Positions 1 to 8,340 of a DNA stretch of 64,000 nucleotides are shown here, piece by piece. Position 1 is the first letter of the stretch; each line of letters opens with the position of its first letter. The stretch is taken from the NCBI GenBank assembly GCA_963711635.1, contig CAVQEZ010000024.1, positions 248,001 through 312,000 on the forward strand, given 5' to 3'. The notes below the pieces were generated by a model that was not told the DNA's origin, did no database searches, and saw only the letters and a program-made list of their open reading frames with translations. Source of the stretch: CADEED01 sp963711635. GTDB taxonomy: Bacteria > Pseudomonadota > Gammaproteobacteria > Steroidobacterales > Steroidobacteraceae. The position numbers and the translations under genes were made by a program.

Positions 1-1
1 G

Positions 2-580
2 GTGTGCGCGAAGCTCATGGCGCAGGCGCGCCGCGAGAAACTGGGCGCCTTCGACACGCTCGACATCGGCGGCGGTTACCCCATCGACTACGGCCAGAAG
101 GTCGCCGACATCGGCCGCTTCTGCGCGCCCATCCGCGCCGCGCTGGCCAAACTACCTGCCCGGGTGAGAAAAATAGCCGAGCCCGGGCGCTATATCTGCG
201 GCCCGGCGGCCATCGGCGTGGCCACGGTCATGGGTCGCGCGCTGCGCGAAGGGCACTGGTGGTACTACCTCGACGATGGCCTGTACGGCTCGTACAGCGG
301 CCAGCTCTTCGACCACGCCAAGTATCCGGTGGAGTCGTTGAAGGAAGGCGGGGAGAAATTTCCGTCGGTACTCGCGGGCCCCACCTGCGACAGCATCGAC
401 GTGATCGCGGAAAACCTCATGTTGCCGCAGCTCAAGGCGGGCGATCTCATCGTCGGTCGTGCCATGGGCGCCTACACCTGGGCCAGTGCCTCGGAGTTCA
501 ATTTCTTCCCGAAGGCCACCGTGGTTTCCGTGAACCGGCGCACAGGGGATACAGGCTCGGTGGTTCCGCTGCCGTTCTGA
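2..580 (+). CDS. Ornithine/lysine decarboxylase, PLP fold type III (3' part only)
   Basis: This is the C-terminal ~190 residues of an alanine-racemase-fold, PLP-dependent basic amino acid decarboxylase, which makes putrescine or cadaverine. The frame is open to the window edge, so the start lies upstream. Visible family motifs are DIGGGYP (phosphate-binding glycine loop), AEPGRYI, YYLDDGLYGSYSG, and GPTCDSID, whose cysteine is the conserved active-site Cys contributed across the dimer. The stop is at 578-580 and the M15 peptidase gene follows on the same strand after 38 nt. Ornithine versus lysine preference cannot be decided from this fragment. Carboxynorspermidine or diaminopimelate decarboxylase are relatives, but the GPTCD motif favours the ODC/LDC branch. 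Confidence 0.88.
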   Translation: MCAKLMAQARREKLGAFDTLDIGGGYPIDYGQKVADIGRFCAPIRAALAKLPARVRKIAEPGRYICGPAAIGVATVMGRALREGHWWYYLDDGLYGSYSGQLFDHAKYPVESLKEGGEKFPSVLAGPTCDSIDVIAENLMLPQLKAGDLIVGRAMGAYTWASASEFNFFPKATVVSVNRRTGDTGSVVPLPF

Positions 581-618
581 CGGAACCTGCAGGGCCGCCG
601 GTGCTCAAACCACTCCAT

Positions 619-1188
619 ATGAATGAAATCTGGACCCGTCGGCAATTCATCCAGACGGCCTTCGCCACCGGCGCGGGCGTGACGGTCACGCACTTCGCCA
701 CTGCGCAGGGTGAAGCCGTAGGCGAAACCCCCCTTCTGGAACGCCAGCTCGAGCTGCACAACACGCATACCAACGAGACGGTGAGCGTGGTTTATCGGCG
801 CGGCGAGGAATACCAGTCGCGCGCCATCGAGAGCCTGCGCCAGGTGATGCGCGACCATCGCAGCGGCGAGGCGCATGACATCGACCTGAAGCTCTACGAC
901 CAGCTGTCCGACCTGGCGCTCGCCGCCAAGTGCGAGCCGCGCTTCGAGATCATCTCCGGCTACCGCTCCCCCCAGAGCAATGCCAGCATGGCGGCACGCC
1001 CGGGCAGCGGCGTCGCCAAGAAGTCCCTGCACATGGAAGGCCGCGCCATCGACGTCCGGCTGCACCAGTGCTCCTGCGCCGACCTGCGCGACTTCGCTCT
1101 CGCGGCCGCCAAGGGCGGCGTCGGCTACTACCGTCGCTCCGATTTCGTCCATCTCGACACCGGCCGCTTCCGCACCTGGAACGGTTGA
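619..1188 (+). CDS. YcbK-like DUF882 / M15-family peptidase, Tat-exported
   Basis: A 189-residue protein of the YcbK/DUF882 branch of D-Ala-D-Ala peptidase folds (M15), expected to act on peptidoglycan in the periplasm. The N-terminus carries a twin-arginine motif, TRRQFIQTAFATGAGV, followed by a hydrophobic stretch. Zinc-site residues are visible in SLHMEGRAID (H, D) and DFVHLDTG (H). SGYRSPQSN is also typical of the family. The ATG at 619 is chosen because it begins the Tat signal directly; a GTG at 601 is in frame but would only add six residues. It sits between the decarboxylase and the HIT gene on the same strand. Confidence 0.85.
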   Translation: MNEIWTRRQFIQTAFATGAGVTVTHFATAQGEAVGETPLLERQLELHNTHTNETVSVVYRRGEEYQSRAIESLRQVMRDHRSGEAHDIDLKLYDQLSDLALAAKCEPRFEIISGYRSPQSNASMAARPGSGVAKKSLHMEGRAIDVRLHQCSCADLRDFALAAAKGGVGYYRRSDFVHLDTGRFRTWNG

Positions 1189-1210
1189 GTCGGTCAGGTG
1201 AGAGAAACGG

Positions 1211-1720
1211 GTGGGTGGCGACACTTATATGGAACAACAAGAATCTGACGAGAGCTCCTTGCCTGTCGAAACTGCGATACATCGGCGCGTGAACGACGCG
1301 CGCGCCGGTCGCGACAACTCCGTGCTCGGTCGCTGCGCTTCGGGCTGGGCCGTGTTCGGCCAGCAGCAGTTCGTCGAAGGTTACCTGCTGTTACTTCCGG
1401 ACCCGGTGGTCCCGGATCTCAACGCCCTTACTCCTGAGCGGCGTTCGCAGTTCCTGCTCGACATGTCGCGGCTGGGCGATGCACTGATCCGCACCACGGC
1501 TCCGCTGCGCATCAACTACGCCATCTTCGGCAATCTCGAACCGGCGCTGCATGCGCACGTGATTCCGCGTTATCGCAACGAGCCGGCAACCATGCGTACC
1601 CAGCATCCCTGGATGTACGACTGGGACAAGGCGCCGGCTTTCGATGCGGTCGCGGCGGCGCCGCTGATGCGCGCGCTGCGCACCGAGCTGGCGCATCTGG
1701 GCACGCTGCGAACACCCTGA
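1211..1720 (+). CDS. HIT-like nucleotide-binding protein
   Basis: A ~169-residue protein with a histidine-triad-like motif near residues 115-125 (LHAHVIPRY). It is preceded by NYAIFGN, matching HIT hydrolases/transferases that act on nucleotide phosphates. The third histidine of the classic triad is replaced (HAHVIP rather than HxHxH), as in some divergent HIT branches, so the catalytic class is uncertain. Start choice lies between GTG 1211 and ATG 1229. The first has a purine-rich stretch upstream (gagaaacgg). The stop overlaps the next start as TGATG, so translation of tfoX-like is probably coupled. Confidence 0.7.
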   Translation: MGGDTYMEQQESDESSLPVETAIHRRVNDARAGRDNSVLGRCASGWAVFGQQQFVEGYLLLLPDPVVPDLNALTPERRSQFLLDMSRLGDALIRTTAPLRINYAIFGNLEPALHAHVIPRYRNEPATMRTQHPWMYDWDKAPAFDAVAAAPLMRALRTELAHLGTLRTP

Positions 1721-2178
1721 TGGCCGTGCAGGCCCAATACCTGGCCTACGTGCTCGAACAGCTCGCAGGCCTGGAGCGGGTGAGCACGCGGCGCATGTTC
1801 GGTGGCGTCGGGCTCTACTGTGGCGAGTTTTTTTTCGGGCTCATCGACGACGACACATTGTTTTTCAAGACCGGTGAGTCGAACTCCGCCGAATACGAGA
1901 CGCGCAAGATGCCGCGTTTCATGCCGCCCGCGAATCGGCCGCTGGGCCCGATGGGCTATCACCAGGTGCCGGCCGACATCATCGAAGACGGCGAGGCGCT
2001 GGTCGCGTGGGCGCGCAAGGCCGTGGCGGTGGCGCTGGCGGCGCGCGCCAAAGCCCCCATCGCGAAGAAGCAGGCCGCAAAGAAAAAGGCCGCAAAGAAG
2101 AAGGCCGCGACGAAGAAGACGTTAGACCCTTGCCTGGGCCGTGCGAATCAGGTCGGTCAGCGACTCCACCGGCGGTGA
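1720..2178 (+). CDS. TfoX N-terminal-domain protein with lysine-rich tail
   Basis: Residues 1-100 form a TfoX_N domain (RRMFGGVGLYCGEFFFGLI, then MGYHQVPADIIED), related to the N-terminal half of the competence regulator TfoX/Sxy. No TfoX_C domain is present. The C-terminus is a Lys/Ala repeat (AKKQAAKKKAAKKKAATKKT) resembling histone H1 or AlgP tails and likely to bind nucleic acid. The start overlaps the HIT stop. The last ~18 residues run over the 3' end of the convergent yyaL gene and look unnatural. A single extra base near 2120 would instead end the protein at 2125, right after the Lys tail. Regulator or DNA-binding role is inferred. Confidence 0.75.
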   Translation: MAVQAQYLAYVLEQLAGLERVSTRRMFGGVGLYCGEFFFGLIDDDTLFFKTGESNSAEYETRKMPRFMPPANRPLGPMGYHQVPADIIEDGEALVAWARKAVAVALAARAKAPIAKKQAAKKKAAKKKAATKKTLDPCLGRANQVGQRLHRR

Positions 2179-4220
2179 GCAGGTCGAGCCCCGACACACA
2201 TAGGCGCGCGTGCCGCTGCCCGGTTTCTTGTCGGCAATGGCAGCGTCCAGTCCTTCGAGGTTCGTGGGGATCGCAAACACCAGTCGATGCGGCGCATACA
2301 GTCTGCCGAGCTCGCGCTGCCAGCTCGGGCCGTCATCGCCGCGTATCAACACGATCTCCGGCGGCGCCAGGTATTCGTCCAGCGCTTCCAGCAGGCTCAT
2401 GTGGCCATGCGGAAAGCGATTCAGCGCCAGCCACGCGGCGCGCAGCGTGCGCTCCGCGGCCTCGAGCCAGCGGGTCTCGCCAAGCAGGTAACCGGCACGA
2501 ATCAATACGCGCGCTGCGATGCCATTGCCGGCCGGGATGGCGTCGTCGCTGAAGCTCTTGCTGCGATGGATCAGTGCCTCGTGATCGTCGGAGGTGAAGA
2601 AAAAACCGCCGAGTTTCGAGTCCTCGAAATGCGCCAGCATGGCGTCGAGAATGTCGCGCAGCCAGGTCGCATCCTCGTTGCGCCAGCGAAGCTGCAGCAT
2701 CTCGAGCAATGCGTCGGCGAGATACGCGTAGTCGTCGAGGTAGGCGTTCAGGTGCGCCGTGCCGTCCTTGGCGGTGGCCAGCAGCCGTCCCCCCTTCCAT
2801 TGACAGAGTGCCACAGGTTGCTGCGCACGAATTCGAGCGCGCCATCGGCCGCGGATGCAAAGACCGGTTTTTCGAGCACGCGCGCGGAGATGGCCAGCCC
2901 GCGGATCGCGAGCGCATTCCAGCTGGTCAGGATCTTGTCGTCGAGGCCCGGCCAGATGCGCTTGCTGCGGATCGCCCGTAGTTTGGCGCGCGCGCTGTCG
3001 ATGCGGCGTTCCACTTCGGCCGCGTCGAGCTGGAATTCCGTGGCGAGATTCTCGATCGACACGAACACGTGCAGGTGCCAGGCGCCCTCGAAATTCGCCG
3101 CCTGGTCGAAGCCGAAGCGGCGGCTGAAAACCTGCCATTCCTCGGCTGTCAGTGCGGCCTGCACTTCCTCGCGCGACCAGACGTAGAACTTGCCCTCGTG
3201 TCCCTCGGAGTCCGCGTCGTAGGCGGAGTAGAAGCCGCCGCCGCGCTCGGAAGAGGCGTCGCGCATTTCGCGCAGCAGCCACTCGCCGGTTTCATCGGTG
3301 ATGCGCCGGAACAGCGCATCGCCGGTGGCCAGCGCCGCCTCGGCATAACTCGCCAGCAGCGCGCCGTTGTCGTACAGCATCTTTTCGAAATGCGGGATCA
3401 TCCAGAACTGATCCACCGAGTACCGCGCGAAGCCACCGCCGAGCTGGTCGTAGAGGCCGCCCTCGGCCATGCGCGTCAGCGTCAGCGTGGCCATGAACAG
3501 CGCGTCGAGATCCGGCTCCTGCGTGATGGCGGTCGCATGCCAGTGGCGCATGAGCCGGTCGATCGATCCCGGGTGCGGAAATTTCGGCGCGTCGCCGAAG
3601 CCGCCGTAGCGCTTGTCGAAGGTCGAAGCCAACTGTTGACGCGCCCGCGCCAGCGGGTCTGCCGTGAGTGCAGTGTTGCTGTCGGCCGGCGCCGGAGTGA
3701 GGTCGTCGTACACGTCCATCAGCGTGTCGTTCTGCGCGCGCAATTCCGCGCCCTGCGCGTGGTAGTACTCGGACACGCGCTGCAGGATGGTGGCGAACGC
3801 CGGCATGCCGTAACGCGCCTTGTCGGGAAAATAGGTGCCGCCGAAAAACGGCTTCTGGTCGTCGTGCGTCAGGAACATCGTGAGCGGCCAGCCACCGCCG
3901 CGCTGCGTGAGCACCTGGTGCGCGAACTGGTAGATCTTGTCGATGTCGGGCCGTTCTTCGCGATCCACCTTGATGTTCACGAACAACTCGTTCATGAGCT
4001 TCGCGGTGTCCGCGTCCTCGAACGACTCGTGCGCCATGACGTGACACCAGTGGCAGGCGGAATAACCCACGGAAAGCAGGATGGGTTTGCCGCTGGATCT
4101 GGCGAGCTCCAGCGCTTCGCTGCCCCAGGGATGCCAGTCCACCGGGTTGCGCGCGTGCTGCCGCAGATATGGGCTCGTTTCCCTGGCCAGCCGGTTTTCG
4201 TTCGCGTCCGTGTTGCTCAT
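2122..4220 (-). CDS. YyaL-type thioredoxin-domain protein (DUF255), frameshifted
   Basis: Full length is about 700 residues once a frame change is repaired. The N-terminal thioredoxin-like domain has a CHWC redox motif (GYSACHWCHVMAHESF) followed by VDREERPDID and GGWPLTMFL. The rest is an (alpha/alpha)6 hairpin domain of the N-acylglucosamine-2-epimerase type (MLYDNGALL, YSAYDADSEG, LTSWNALAI). Two frames join in a six-base C run at 2789-2794 (one G short on the coding strand). The second frame continues as GGRLLATAKDG to the stop at 2122. Function of the family is not settled. The start, ATG 4220, lies 7 nt from a TATTCT box shared with rlmI. Confidence 0.85.
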
Positions 4221-4226
4221 GGCGGC

Positions 4227-4233
4227 TAGAATA
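4227..4233. promoter_or_regulatory. Bidirectional overlapping -10 elements between yyaL and rlmI
   Basis: The seven bases TAGAATA sit in the 20-bp gap between divergent start codons. On the plus strand TAGAAT (4227-4232) lies 8 nt before the rlmI ATG. On the minus strand TATTCT (4233-4228) lies 7 nt before the yyaL ATG. There is no room for a leader or Shine-Dalgarno on either side, so both transcripts would be leaderless. No convincing -35 element is visible. Confidence 0.55.
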
Positions 4234-4240
4234 CCGCCCC

Positions 4241-5443
4241 ATGTCCGTCCCCGTCCTCAAGCTCAAGCGCGGTGAAGACCGTCGCCTACGCGCCGGGCAC
4301 CTGTGGATCTTCAGCAATGAGGTCGACACCGCCGCCACGCCATTGACGCAGTTCGAGCCGGGCGCGGCCGTGCAGGTGCATTCTGACCGCGACCAGTTCC
4401 TGGGATTTGCCTACGTCAACCCGCGCACGCTGATCGCCGCGCGTATCGTCGGCCGGGACGCTGCCTATCCACTCGATTCCAGCCTGCTGGTACACCGGCT
4501 GCGCGTGGCGCTCGGGTTGCGGGAAAAGCTGTATCGCGAGCCGTACTACCGCCTGGCGTTCGGTGAATCCGATGGACTCCCCGGGCTGGTGCTCGACCGT
4601 TACGGTGACGTGGTCGTCGCGCAGAGCGGCACCGCGGGCATCGACCGGGTGCGCGGCGAAATCGAAGCCGCGGTGACCAAGGTCGTGGGCAGCAAGCTGC
4701 TGGTATGGAAGAACGATTCCTCGGCGCGCGAGCTGGAAGGTTTGGCACAGGTCATCGGCGTCCACGCCAATAGCGAGTGGGCCGCGCCGCCGGACGAAGT
4801 CTCCGTAAGGGAGCAGGGTGCCGATTTCGTCGCGCCTCTGGCGCAGGGTCAAAAGACCGGCTGGTTCTACGATCAAACCGCCAATCGAGAGCGGCTGCGC
4901 CGCTATCTGGCTGCCGGTGCGCGCGTCCTCGATGTGTGCAGCTATGTCGGTGCGTGGGCCATCACGGCGTTGAAGTCCGGTGCCGGCAGTGCCACCTGTG
5001 TGGACTCATCGGCCACGGCGTTGGGCTACGTCGAGCGCAACGCGCGGACCAACGGCCTCAGCGTCCAGACGATTCGCGACGATGCCTTTGACGCGCTGAA
5101 GGCGCTGCAGGAAAAAGGCGAGCGTTACGACGTGGTGATCCTGGATCCGCCGGCCTTCGCCAAGCGCAAGAAAGATCTGCCGCAGGCGCAGGCGGCTTAT
5201 CGCAAATTGAATCAGCTTGCGCTTCCGCTCATCGATCGCGACGGCATCCTCGTGTCCTGCTCGTGCTCGTACCACATGGCCGCCGACGATCTCGCGTCCG
5301 CCATCCAGCTGGCGGCCCGGCACACCAGCCGCTTCGTGCAGATACTGGAACAGGGCGGGCAGTCGCCGGATCATCCCGTGCATCCGGCGATTCCCGAAAC
5401 GCGCTACCTGAAAACTTTCTTCTGCCGCGTCACGCGCGACTAA
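4241..5443 (+). CDS. rlmI: 23S rRNA (cytosine(1962)-C(5))-methyltransferase RlmI family
   Basis: A 400-residue SAM-dependent methyltransferase. The N-terminal PUA-like region (RRLRAGHLWIFSNEV) is followed by a central EEHEE-type domain (DGLPGLVLDRYGD, GQKTGWFYDQ). The C-terminal Rossmann domain has VLDVCSYVGAWAI (SAM binding), ILDPPAFAKRKK (motif IV, DPPAF) and the catalytic-type cysteines in SCSCSYH (motif VI). These match RlmI of E. coli, which methylates C1962 of 23S rRNA; the paralogue RlmK-N is less likely given the length. ATG 4241 is the natural start and has no upstream Shine-Dalgarno. It is the first gene of the lgt-thyA-SET-2OG-folA string. Confidence 0.88.
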   Translation: MSVPVLKLKRGEDRRLRAGHLWIFSNEVDTAATPLTQFEPGAAVQVHSDRDQFLGFAYVNPRTLIAARIVGRDAAYPLDSSLLVHRLRVALGLREKLYREPYYRLAFGESDGLPGLVLDRYGDVVVAQSGTAGIDRVRGEIEAAVTKVVGSKLLVWKNDSSARELEGLAQVIGVHANSEWAAPPDEVSVREQGADFVAPLAQGQKTGWFYDQTANRERLRRYLAAGARVLDVCSYVGAWAITALKSGAGSATCVDSSATALGYVERNARTNGLSVQTIRDDAFDALKALQEKGERYDVVILDPPAFAKRKKDLPQAQAAYRKLNQLALPLIDRDGILVSCSCSYHMAADDLASAIQLAARHTSRFVQILEQGGQSPDHPVHPAIPETRYLKTFFCRVTRD

Positions 5444-5446
5444 ACT
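5441..5446 (+). promoter_or_regulatory. Possible -10 box for leaderless lgt
   Basis: TAAACT, formed on the rlmI stop codon, lies 9 nt before the lgt ATG, and no Shine-Dalgarno is visible. It resembles the boxes found in front of other genes here but deviates from consensus. It may be coincidental, because lgt could also be expressed from the rlmI transcript. Confidence 0.3.
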
Positions 5447-5455
5447 ACGCCCCTC

Positions 5456-6286
5456 ATGATCCAGTACCCCGGCTTCGACAAGATCGCGTTCGAGATTGGA
5501 CCCTTCGGCAGTTTCGGTCCGCTCAAAGTCCACTGGTACGGAATCATGTACCTCATCGCCTTCACGGCGGGCTGGTGGCTGGCGCGGGTGCGCGCGAAAA
5601 AGCCCGGCTCCACGTGGAAGGCCGGCGACGTCGATGACTTCATGTTTTTCTGCATGCTCGGCACCATTCTCGGCGGACGGCTGGGTTATGTGCTGTTCTA
5701 CGGCCTGTCGTTCTGGGCCAAGGATCCCTGGTATCCCATCAAGGTCTGGGATGGCGGCATGTCATTCCACGGCGGCCTGCTGGGCGTCATGGCCGCGCTG
5801 GCGATTTTTGCCGTGCGCCGCCGCCGCCGCGTCGCCGACGTATTCGATTTCGCCGCGCCGCTGCCAGGCATCGGCCTGCTTGCCGGCCGCATCGGCAATT
5901 TCATCAATGGCGAGTTGTGGGGCAAGACCACCGATGTGCCCTGGGGATTCATGGTCGATGGCGAGGTGAGGCACGCCACGCAGCTTTACGAGGCCGGTCT
6001 CGAAGGCCTGGTGCTGTTCTTCATCCTGTGGTGGTACACCGCGAAGCCGCGCCCGCGCATGGCACCCACGGGATTGTTCATGGTGGTCTATTCGCTGGCC
6101 CGCATGATCGTGGAGTTGTGGCGCGTCCCCGACGCGCACATCAACTACCTGGCGAACACCTCATGGATCACCATGGGCATGCTGCTGACGCTGCCCATGC
6201 TGCTCATCGGCCTCACGTTGATGTTCATGGCCTACCGGCGCCGCGAACCTTCGGGGAATTTCGCGGCCGTACCGCAGGCGGCGTGA
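5456..6286 (+). CDS. lgt: Prolipoprotein diacylglyceryl transferase Lgt
   Basis: A 276-residue polytopic inner-membrane enzyme. It transfers diacylglyceryl from phosphatidylglycerol to the lipobox cysteine, the first step of lipoprotein maturation. Signature motifs are HWYGIMYLIAF near the N-terminus, DGGMSFHGGLLGV with the essential His, and the Lgt signature GRIGNFINGELWGK. About seven hydrophobic segments are visible. Length equals the family norm. thyA follows 27 nt downstream, the common lgt-thyA pairing of proteobacteria. Lipoproteins that would need it in this window include LolB, RlpA and the unknown lipoprotein at 18971. Confidence 0.95.
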   Translation: MIQYPGFDKIAFEIGPFGSFGPLKVHWYGIMYLIAFTAGWWLARVRAKKPGSTWKAGDVDDFMFFCMLGTILGGRLGYVLFYGLSFWAKDPWYPIKVWDGGMSFHGGLLGVMAALAIFAVRRRRRVADVFDFAAPLPGIGLLAGRIGNFINGELWGKTTDVPWGFMVDGEVRHATQLYEAGLEGLVLFFILWWYTAKPRPRMAPTGLFMVVYSLARMIVELWRVPDAHINYLANTSWITMGMLLTLPMLLIGLTLMFMAYRRREPSGNFAAVPQAA

Positions 6287-6313
6287 TGAGGCCCAGTCCG
6301 TGAAGCCCAATCC

Positions 6314-7109
6314 ATGAAACAGTTTCTGGATTTCATGCGTCACGTGCGCCGCAACCGGCGCACACAAGGCCGACCGCACCGGCACCGGCACACTGTCGGT
6401 CTTCGGCTACCAGATGCGCTTCGATCTGGCCGCGGGATTTCCGCTGGTGACCACCAAGCGCGTGCACTTCAAGTCCATCGCCTACGAGCTGCTGTGGTTC
6501 CTGCGCGGCGACACGAACACTCAGTACCTGCGCGATCATGGCGTCACCATCTGGGACGAGTGGGCCGATACCAATGGCGAGCTGGGTCCGGTATACGGCA
6601 AGCAATGGCGCAACTGGCCGACGCCCGATGGCCGGCACATCGACCAGATCTCCGAAGTGGTGCAGCAGCTGCGCGCCAATCCGGACTCGCGCCGCATCAT
6701 CGTGAGCGCGTGGAATGTGGGCGAGCTCGATCAGATGAAGCTCATGCCCTGCCACGCCTTCTTCCAGTTCTACGTGTCGGACAGGCGCCTGAGCTGCCAG
6801 CTCTATCAACGCAGCGCCGACATTTTCCTGGGCGTGCCCTTTAACATCGCTTCCTATGCGTTGCTGACGCACATGCTGGCGCAGCAATGCGACCTCGAGG
6901 TGGGCGAATTCATCTGGACGGGCGGGGACTGCCACCTGTATTCGAATCATCTCGAACAGGTCGACGAGCAGCTCGCGCGCGTGCCGTTGACGCTGCCGAA
7001 GCTCAACCTCACGCGCCGTCCGGCGAGCATTTTTGACTACACATTCGAAGACTTTCAGATCGTGAACTATCAACATCATCCGGCGATCAAGGCGCCCGTT
7101 GCAGTATGA
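6314..7109 (+). CDS. thyA: Thymidylate synthase, frameshifted near the N-terminus
   Basis: Classical folate-dependent thymidylate synthase of ~264 residues, converting dUMP to dTMP. The first 14 codons (MKQFLDFMRHVRRN) and the body (DRTGTGTLSVFGYQMRFDL onward) lie in different frames. One surplus C at about 6355 explains this, restoring NGAHKADRTG. Active-site motifs are intact: LMPCHAFFQFYV with the nucleophilic Cys, CQLYQRSADIFLGVPFNIA, and the C-terminal HPAIKAPVAV. The stop TGA overlaps the ATG of the SET gene. The enzyme is essential in most bacteria, and folA (DHFR, which recycles its folate product) lies in the same string, so the indel is more likely a consensus error than a true lesion. 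Confidence 0.9.
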
Positions 7110-7744
7110 GCACGCGAAAAGCAAAGAAGCCGGCGTTCGACCAGTCGCAGCCGCTGAAGGGTGGGCCGCCAATCGTGAGCTCGCCGCTGATCGAGGTGCG
7201 CAATTCGCCCGTGCATGGACGCGGCGTGTTCGCCGTCGCCCGCATTGCGAAGGGCACGCGCATCCTCGAGTACCTCGGAGAGCGCCTGTCGCACAAGGCG
7301 GCCGACAAGCGCTACGAGGATCATGACGAGAGCGACAACCACACCTTCCTGTTCATCGTGGACAAACACACGGTGATCGATGCCAGCGTGGGCGGCAACG
7401 ACGCGCGCTACATCAATCATCAATGTTCCGGCAATTGTGAGTCGGTCATCGAGAACCGGCGCGTCTTCATCGATGCCGTGCGCGACATCGCGGCGGGCCA
7501 GGAGCTGGGTTACGACTACGAGATCGGCCGCGACAAGGACGATCCGCCGAACGTCGATGAAATCTATGCCTGCCGCTGCGGATCGCCGCAGTGCCGCGGC
7601 ACCATGTTATGGCCCGCGAAAAGGCCGGAACCGAGACGTCGTACGCCGAAGCGGCAGCCGGTGGCGAGCCGCACGCGAAAGCAGCCGAAGCGGCGCCCGC
7701 AGGCCAAGCGACGCGTCGAGCGTCCGCGGCGGCGCGCGCCATAA
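7106..7744 (+). CDS. SET-domain protein-lysine methyltransferase with basic tail
   Basis: A 212-residue protein. Residues ~30-150 form a SET domain with HGRGVFAVARI (SAM binding), RYINHQCSGNCES (the NHxCxxNC motif) and ELGYDYEIG (catalytic Tyr motif). A post-SET-like cysteine cluster follows in YACRCGSPQCRGTML, which together with NHxC normally binds zinc. This resembles eukaryotic histone methyltransferases more than ordinary bacterial enzymes. Residues ~165-212 are an Arg/Lys/Pro tail (RRRTPKRQP...PRRRAP) like a histone H1 tail. The start overlaps the thyA stop (ATGA). The 3' 136 nt overlap the next gene in another frame. The substrate is unknown; DNA-binding or ribosomal proteins are candidates. 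Confidence 0.85.
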   Translation: MSTRKAKKPAFDQSQPLKGGPPIVSSPLIEVRNSPVHGRGVFAVARIAKGTRILEYLGERLSHKAADKRYEDHDESDNHTFLFIVDKHTVIDASVGGNDARYINHQCSGNCESVIENRRVFIDAVRDIAAGQELGYDYEIGRDKDDPPNVDEIYACRCGSPQCRGTMLWPAKRPEPRRRTPKRQPVASRTRKQPKRRPQAKRRVERPRRRAP

Positions 7745-8340
7745 ATCAGCTGATCGAGCAGCTCGCTTCGCGCGGCTTCGGCGTGGCCGACGACTTCGTC
7801 GATCGCGGCCTGCTGGCGGAACTGCGTGCGCGTTGTCTCGAGCTGCATGTCAGCGGTGCGCTGCGACCGGCGCGCGTCGGCCGCGGTGCGCAGCAGCAGC
7901 TGGCTCCCGAAGTGCGCGGAGATTTCATTGCCTGGGTGTCCGAGCCGGCTCTCGACGCCGAGCAGCGGTTGCTGGCACGCATGGACGAGTTGCGCGTGGC
8001 GCTGAATCGCGCGCTCATGACCGGCCTCGAGGATTACCAGGGACATTTCGCGCTGTACCCGCGCGGCGCGGCCTATGCCCGTCATTTCGACCGGCTGGTG
8101 GGCAGCGACGTACGCGCGATCTCCGCGGTGTTGTACCTCAATGACGGCTGGAGCGAGGCCGATGGTGGGAACCTGCGCATCTACACCGGGGGCGGCGCCA
8201 GCGAGGACGTTTTGCCACTGGGCGGGCGGCTGGTAGCCTTCGTCTCCGACCGTTTCGAGCACGAAGTGCTGCCCGGCCGGCGCGAGCGCATGAGCTTTAC
8301 CGGCTGGTTCCGGCGGCGGTCGCTGGAAGGATTCGTATGA
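7609..8340 (+). CDS. 2OG-Fe(II) oxygenase, prolyl-4-hydroxylase (PHD) type
   Basis: A double-stranded beta-helix dioxygenase of about 240 residues. The metal and cosubstrate residues are visible: HFDRLVGSD (HxD), then FEHEVLP (distal His) and RRERMSFTGWF (Arg for 2-oxoglutarate). YPRGAAYARHFDR and ISAVLYLNDGW are typical of the PHD/EGLN-like family. A bacterial PHD member in Pseudomonas hydroxylates EF-Tu, but the target here is unknown. No start codon exists in frame after the SET stop. Initiation must therefore fall inside the SET tail; ATG 7609 is chosen, ATG 7591 is the alternative. The stop overlaps the folA ATG. Confidence 0.83.
   Translation: MAREKAGTETSYAEAAAGGEPHAKAAEAAPAGQATRRASAAARAINQLIEQLASRGFGVADDFVDRGLLAELRARCLELHVSGALRPARVGRGAQQQLAPEVRGDFIAWVSEPALDAEQRLLARMDELRVALNRALMTGLEDYQGHFALYPRGAAYARHFDRLVGSDVRAISAVLYLNDGWSEADGGNLRIYTGGGASEDVLPLGGRLVAFVSDRFEHEVLPGRRERMSFTGWFRRRSLEGFV

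Noticed and set aside
472..1224. Long minus-strand open frame antisense to the decarboxylase and M15 peptidase genes
   Set aside because: High G+C gives long shadow frames. The product is Arg/Ala/Gly-rich without motifs, while the plus strand carries recognisable domains.
2040..2120. Short repeat AAGGCCGCAAAGAAG near the end of tfoX as a possible regulatory or integration repeat
   Set aside because: It is simply the codon pattern of the Lys/Ala tail (AAKKK units).
3069..4229. 386-codon plus-strand frame antisense to yyaL
   Set aside because: Antisense to a gene with CHWC and other family motifs; its own translation has no recognisable domain.
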